From contig JAHFVB010000183.1 in the NCBI GenBank assembly GCA_023264755.1, forward strand, positions 1 to 8,759: a stretch of 8,759 nt of DNA. The letters run 5' to 3'. Position numbers and translations under genes: made by a program. The number at the start of each line of letters is the position of its first letter. The stretch's first letter is position 1. The DNA comes from Mycobacterium sp. Its GTDB lineage: Bacteria; Actinomycetota; Actinomycetes; Mycobacteriales; Mycobacteriaceae. The notes beneath the pieces are model-generated. The model had not been told where the DNA came from, searched no databases, and saw nothing but the letters and a program-made list of their open reading frames with translations. This document shows positions 5,761 through 8,759 of this stretch, piece after piece.

Positions 5761-7223
5761 GAGCCTCCGCGGGCGCCCACCTTGCCGTCACCACGCGCAC
5801 TCGTCGCCGAGTGTCGCGATTCCGGTGTCGGCCGTGAGGGTGCGATTCGCTCGGATACCTTGGCGGCCAACCGCTTTGCGGGTTTGACTGGCGCCGATCC
5901 CGGTTTGACGGGGACCGACTTGGCGTCACCAAGCCGGGTCCTCGCCGACTGGGCGGCGCTCCGGACGACTCCGTTGGGCAGCCGTTCCTTGACGGTATCG
6001 GTGAGCTTCGCCAGCGGCTGATTCGTTGTCGCAGAGGATGTTTCGACGGGTGCCGCGGTGACGTCCACCGGCGGTCCACCTACCCCGTACGGTCCCGCGG
6101 GGGTGGTGCCGAAGGGCCGACCGAGTCCCATTTCCTCCAAGCCGTCGTCCCATCCGGTGGGGATGGCGACGATGAAGTTCTTCAGCGTCTGGCGCGGATG
6201 GTTGATCGGGATCCACCGCGCCTTCGTCGGCTCTCCCGGGCTGATGGTGCGGTCGTAGGCCGACTCGACGAGCACCCGCAATGGCGCGTCGAGTGCGGCC
6301 AGGATGGGATCGGGCACACCCAACAAGGCCAGCGGCTCCAGCAGCGGTAGCCGCTCGGTAGGGATCAAGTAGTACGCGGTGTCGCCGTACTGGCCCTGCG
6401 AGACGGCGTCGTTCATGTCCACGGTGAAGTAGAAGAGGTGCTCGAACACCAGCCCCATCACCGCATTGGCCAGGGCGATCGGCTTCAAGGGGTAGGTCGG
6501 GTAGTCGGCGAAGAAGTCGTACTGCCGAGCGATGTCGTAGGTCGTGACCTGCCCCGGTGCGGCACCGGCGGTCTCCGTCGGGGTCGCGCCCTCGAACGTC
6601 AGGTCGATGATCGGCACGTGGGTGGGCGCGAACCGCATCAGCACTCCACCGTTGGGCCGATCCGGATTTCCGATGAAGATGAAGGTCGGCGTCGGAATCG
6701 CGGCGCCCGGAGCGGCATTCGCGTATTGCTCATTGAAGTCGCGCTTGTAGACGGTGCCTACGGTGGCGCCTTGGGAGTAGCCGAAGATGACCGGCGCGGG
6801 GTCACCGGCGACGTCCTTCTTCAATTCCGCGACGCCCATGTCGATCGACTGGTCGAAGGTCGGCGTCCTCAGCCCCGACACCGGCCACACGGTGGCCGGA
6901 TAGTCGACGACGGTCTGCGGCAGTGGAACCGAACCATGGATGGAGGTGATCCACGGGTCGGCGATGAACTCGTTCTCGGCGTCGCTGAGCTTGAGCAACG
7001 GGATTTGCGTCGGCTTGAGCAGGTAGGTGGCTGCCAGCTTGACGTCCTCGGCTACCGCGCGCAGTGGCGCCGGCGCTTCGACCGCGGTGACGCCGATGGC
7101 CAGCGCTGCCGCGACTGCGGTAGCGGCCGCGGTGTTGCGAAGCCGACTGCGGCTGGACCGTACTGCCGGCCCGCCGGTGCTCGAGGTGGGCGGTGCGACG
7201 GTCCGAGCGTGGCGCGCTGTCAT
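5751..7223 (-). CDS. Exported PE-PPE-domain alpha/beta hydrolase (serine esterase/acyltransferase type)
   Basis: 490 residues from ATG 7221-7223. A basic n-region (R22-R29) and a hydrophobic segment, TAAATAVAAALAIGVTAV (31-48), form a signal peptide or anchor. The PE-PPE hydrolase domain runs from about 70 to 345: PQTVVDYPATVWPVSG (102-117), the nucleophile elbow GYSQGA (148-153, S150), FIFIGNPDRPNGG (181-193), YDFFADYPTYP (235-245) and YYLIPTERLPLLEPL (284-298). D236 or D240 may be the acid; the histidine cannot be assigned surely. There is no PE or PPE module at the N-terminus. Known relatives with this layout include Chp-type enzymes (Rv3822, Rv1184c) that acylate trehalose lipids at the cell surface, so lipid transfer or hydrolysis outside the membrane is likely but inferred. 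The tail from about 390 is rich in Lys, Arg, Pro, Ala and Ser and probably disordered. An upstream in-frame ATG at 7298 crosses the operator and TetR start and is rejected. Confidence 0.87.
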   Translation of the reverse strand: MTARHARTVAPPTSSTGGPAVRSSRSRLRNTAAATAVAAALAIGVTAVEAPAPLRAVAEDVKLAATYLLKPTQIPLLKLSDAENEFIADPWITSIHGSVPLPQTVVDYPATVWPVSGLRTPTFDQSIDMGVAELKKDVAGDPAPVIFGYSQGATVGTVYKRDFNEQYANAAPGAAIPTPTFIFIGNPDRPNGGVLMRFAPTHVPIIDLTFEGATPTETAGAAPGQVTTYDIARQYDFFADYPTYPLKPIALANAVMGLVFEHLFYFTVDMNDAVSQGQYGDTAYYLIPTERLPLLEPLALLGVPDPILAALDAPLRVLVESAYDRTISPGEPTKARWIPINHPRQTLKNFIVAIPTGWDDGLEEMGLGRPFGTTPAGPYGVGGPPVDVTAAPVETSSATTNQPLAKLTDTVKERLPNGVVRSAAQSARTRLGDAKSVPVKPGSAPVKPAKRLAAKVSERIAPSRPTPESRHSATSARGDGKVGARGGSAA

Positions 7224-7230
7224 GTGACGC

Positions 7231-7249
7231 ACGGTACTCCACAAAAGTA
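7231..7249 (-). promoter_or_regulatory. -10 box candidates for the PE-PPE-domain gene
   Basis: On the minus strand, TACCGT (7236-7231) ends 7 nt before ATG 7223, which would give a leaderless mRNA. TACTTT (7249-7244) is an alternative that would give a leader of about 14 nt. No Shine-Dalgarno sequence lies at a usable distance, favouring the first. Both overlap the palindromic operator. No clear -35 is seen. Confidence 0.45.
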
Positions 7250-7260
7250 CGGTGGAGTAC
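7234..7260. promoter_or_regulatory. 27-bp palindromic operator between PE-PPE hydrolase and TetR genes
   Basis: GTACTCCAC (7234-7242) and GTGGAGTAC (7252-7260) are perfect 9-bp inverted repeats around a 9-bp spacer that itself contains GTAC (7247-7250). The right arm extends into the small palindrome GAGTACTC (7255-7262). The site overlaps the -10 region of the minus-strand gene and lies 17 to 23 bp before the -10 of the TetR gene. A site of this symmetry in a 67-bp divergent gap next to a TetR gene is the expected operator for that regulator, controlling both genes (inference). Confidence 0.7.
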
Positions 7261-7277
7261 TCTTGACTTGCCTGAGT

Positions 7278-7290
7278 TACCCTGCTACCG
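7278..7290 (+). promoter_or_regulatory. -10 box of the second TetR gene, leaderless geometry
   Basis: TACCCT (7278-7283) matches TANNNT and ends 7 nt before ATG 7291, so transcription would start at the A of the start codon. There is no Shine-Dalgarno sequence. With a 17-nt spacer the -35 position is 7255-7260, inside the right operator arm. TTGACT (7263-7268) is present but only 9 nt from this -10. Confidence 0.45.
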
Positions 7291-7980
7291 ATGACCATGA
7301 CGCCACCAGGTGGTGTGCTCGCCGGAGCCGTGCCATCCGACGCCCCAGGGCTTCCGCGCGGGCGCAGCGGCCTGACTCGCGAAGAGGTCGCCGCAGCCCA
7401 GCGAGATCGGTTGTTGCGCGGGGCAATTCAATGCATGGTCGATCGCGGTTACGAGGCCATGACGATCAGCGACGTGGTGGCCGCGGCGCGGGTATCCAAG
7501 AAGGTCTTCTACGAACACTTCGACAGCAAGCGGGCCTGCGTCCTGGCCGCGGCGAACCAGGGCTACGGCGCCACGGCTCAACACATTGCCGCGGCCCACA
7601 CTCGTGACGTGCCGGTGGCTGACCGGTTGCGCCTGTCCATGCGGGCTTATCTGCAGCTGTGCGCCGCGGAGCCCGTCTTCACCCAGGCGCTGTTCCTCGA
7701 ACTGCCGGCGGTGGGCCGGCAGGCGCAGGCTCAACGCTCGCTCCTGCGCGACGGGCTGGCCGAGGCGCTCCGGCTCTGGCACGAGAAGGTGCGGGGCAAG
7801 TACGGCGGTCCGCCCGCCTCCGAATGGGCGTACGTGGCCGCCATCGGCGGAGTAACCGAAGTCGTTGCCACGCAAGTAGAGCGGGGCCAGCTCGAGCAAC
7901 TCCCCGCGCTCGAGGATGCGCTCGTCGGGATCGTCGTCGACTTGCTGCAGTTGCCCGCGGCCGCTACAACCGAGGCCTGA
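7291..7980 (+). CDS. TetR/AcrR family transcriptional regulator
   Basis: 229 residues. After a flexible start (1-24), the DNA-binding domain begins near LTREEVAAAQRDRLLRGAI (28-46). The helix-turn-helix is at about 58-77, containing TISDVVAAARVS and ending KKVFYEHFDSK (70-80), a classic TetR signature. Residues from about 85 to 220 form the helical ligand and dimer domain, for instance AYLQLCAAEPVFTQALFLELP (119-139). ATG 7291 is chosen because the -10 box TACCCT lies 7 nt before it; ATG 7297 (residue 3) is an alternative. The gene is divergent from the exported PE-PPE-domain hydrolase across a 67-bp gap with a perfect palindrome, so it most likely represses itself and that gene. The ligand is unknown; an acyl lipid or related envelope compound would fit the target (inference). 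Its stop is only 4 nt from the stop of the convergent SMP-30-type gene. Confidence 0.88.
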   Translation: MTMTPPGGVLAGAVPSDAPGLPRGRSGLTREEVAAAQRDRLLRGAIQCMVDRGYEAMTISDVVAAARVSKKVFYEHFDSKRACVLAAANQGYGATAQHIAAAHTRDVPVADRLRLSMRAYLQLCAAEPVFTQALFLELPAVGRQAQAQRSLLRDGLAEALRLWHEKVRGKYGGPPASEWAYVAAIGGVTEVVATQVERGQLEQLPALEDALVGIVVDLLQLPAAATTEA

Positions 7981-7984
7981 ACCC

Positions 7985-8759
7985 TCATGCCGGTGGCGCC
8001 AACCGATGCACCGCGCCGGTGAGACCGGTGCTGTAGAGCGAATGCGGATCCCAGCCGGGCCCGGCTCCGAAACGAACCGAGGTGCTGCCCGGCAACGCCG
8101 ACGTCAGCGTGCAGGCGGTGCTCGAGTCCGGATCGATGCGAACGACGCTGCCCCCGTCCATCGCCAGGTAGATCAAGCCGTCGGGCCCCACGGTGAGATC
8201 GTCGGGGAAGCCCACCAGCCCGAACAGCCCGAGGTCGACCTTGCGGACGTGGTCGGGGTTGGCGACTTCGATGATCGCCAGCGTGGCGACCGGGTGCAGG
8301 TCCAGCGAGGTGATGACGGCGTTGCGGGTGGGGTCGTAGGCCACCCCGTTGGTGAAGGTGATGCTCGGGGCGAATGGCGTGCCGGACCCGTCGGCGCCGA
8401 CTCTGGTCAGCCCCGTCGTGCGACCGAGGTTGCGGGACACGACGAAGGTGCCGTCGGGCAGCAGCGCCATGCCGTTGGGCATCGTCAAGCCCCGGGCCAC
8501 CACGCTGAGCGCCCCGGTGGCCAGGTCGACGTGATCGATGGTGCCGTCGGTACGGCCCAAGATTCCTGAGGCGAAGCTGTTTCCGGTGGTGAAGTAGGCG
8601 CCCCCGCCGACGACGGTGATGCTGCCCGGCGCCGGGACGTCCGCCACGAGCGTGGTGCCGTGCCCGTCAGGTGTCAGCCGGTAGACCTGGCCGGTCCGGT
8701 CGTCGGTGCGCGACAGGAGCAGCCCACCCCGTCCGTCGAATCCGAGGTTCTCCAGCGAG
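7985..8759 (-). CDS. SMP-30/gluconolactonase/LRE-like beta-propeller protein, 5' end outside window
   Basis: 257 C-terminal residues are visible; the frame is open to the window edge, so the gene begins beyond 8759. The first visible residues are SLENLGFDGRGG (1-12), the usual beginning of the SMP-30 domain, whose Glu (E3) is a likely metal ligand. Later blade motifs are MPNGMALLPDG (93-103), FTNGVAYDPT (135-144) and FPDDLTVGPDG (184-194). N137 and D186 match the Asn and Asp metal-ligand positions of the family. The C-terminal TSVRFGAGPGW (226-236) closes the propeller. Family members are metal-dependent lactonases or related hydrolases; the substrate here is not known. A GTG at 8647 was the longest internal start but is not the real one, because clear domain sequence lies upstream of it. 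Because the N-terminus is missing, a signal peptide cannot be judged. It converges tail-to-tail with the TetR gene with only 4 nt between stops. Confidence 0.85.
   Translation of the reverse strand, partial: SLENLGFDGRGGLLLSRTDDRTGQVYRLTPDGHGTTLVADVPAPGSITVVGGGAYFTTGNSFASGILGRTDGTIDHVDLATGALSVVARGLTMPNGMALLPDGTFVVSRNLGRTTGLTRVGADGSGTPFAPSITFTNGVAYDPTRNAVITSLDLHPVATLAIIEVANPDHVRKVDLGLFGLVGFPDDLTVGPDGLIYLAMDGGSVVRIDPDSSTACTLTSALPGSTSVRFGAGPGWDPHSLYSTGLTGAVHRLAPPA

Noticed and set aside
6438..7607. 389-codon plus-strand open frame
   Set aside because: Runs antisense through the PE-PPE-domain gene and then out of frame over the second TetR gene; no domain motifs.
1..8759. tRNA, rRNA, CRISPR array, insertion sequence, attachment site or prophage gene
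   Set aside because: None seen on either strand: no clover-leaf candidates, spaced direct repeats, transposase or integrase motifs.

Overview
The window is GC-rich actinobacterial DNA, most likely from a mycobacterium. This rests on three things: a fused HadA/HadB-type (3R)-hydroxyacyl-ACP dehydratase, a PE-PPE-domain alpha/beta hydrolase with an export signal, and several start codons placed directly after TANNNT -10 boxes with no Shine-Dalgarno sequence (leaderless style). I see no RNA genes, CRISPR arrays, insertion sequences or integrase genes. All assignments come from reading motifs and from recalled families; no database search was possible.

Layout. 1-180 (+) is the 3' end of a family 6 glycoside hydrolase. 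It converges on an ABC-F ATPase (230-1888, -). Upstream of that on the same strand is an FAD-dependent amine-oxidase/desaturase-type oxidoreductase (1969-3264, -). This is divergent from an EthR-like TetR regulator (3390-4031, +), and the gap between them holds a striking triple operator. Next comes a HadA-HadB fusion (4153-5175, +), then a non-coding gap with a hairpin and a promoter, then a small predicted exported protein (5437-5658, +). A stem-loop at 5738-5760 separates this from the convergent PE-PPE-domain protein (5751-7223, -). That gene is divergent from a second TetR regulator (7291-7980, +) across a 67-bp gap carrying a perfect 9+9 bp inverted repeat. The window ends inside a convergent SMP-30-type beta-propeller gene (7985-8759, -), whose 5' end lies outside.

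How the genes may work together. There are two local regulator-target units. TetR1 faces a flavoenzyme and probably controls both genes through TGTCGACA sites spaced 10 bp apart, much like the ethR/ethA arrangement. TetR2 faces the exported PE-PPE hydrolase and probably controls both through the GTACTCCAC/GTGGAGTAC palindrome. The HadAB fusion and the PE-PPE hydrolase both suggest fatty-acyl or cell-envelope lipid metabolism, but a shared pathway is inference. The most interesting signals are the two operators, the shared leaderless geometry, the apparent catalytic dyad in both halves of the HadAB fusion, and the unidentified 73-residue exported protein.
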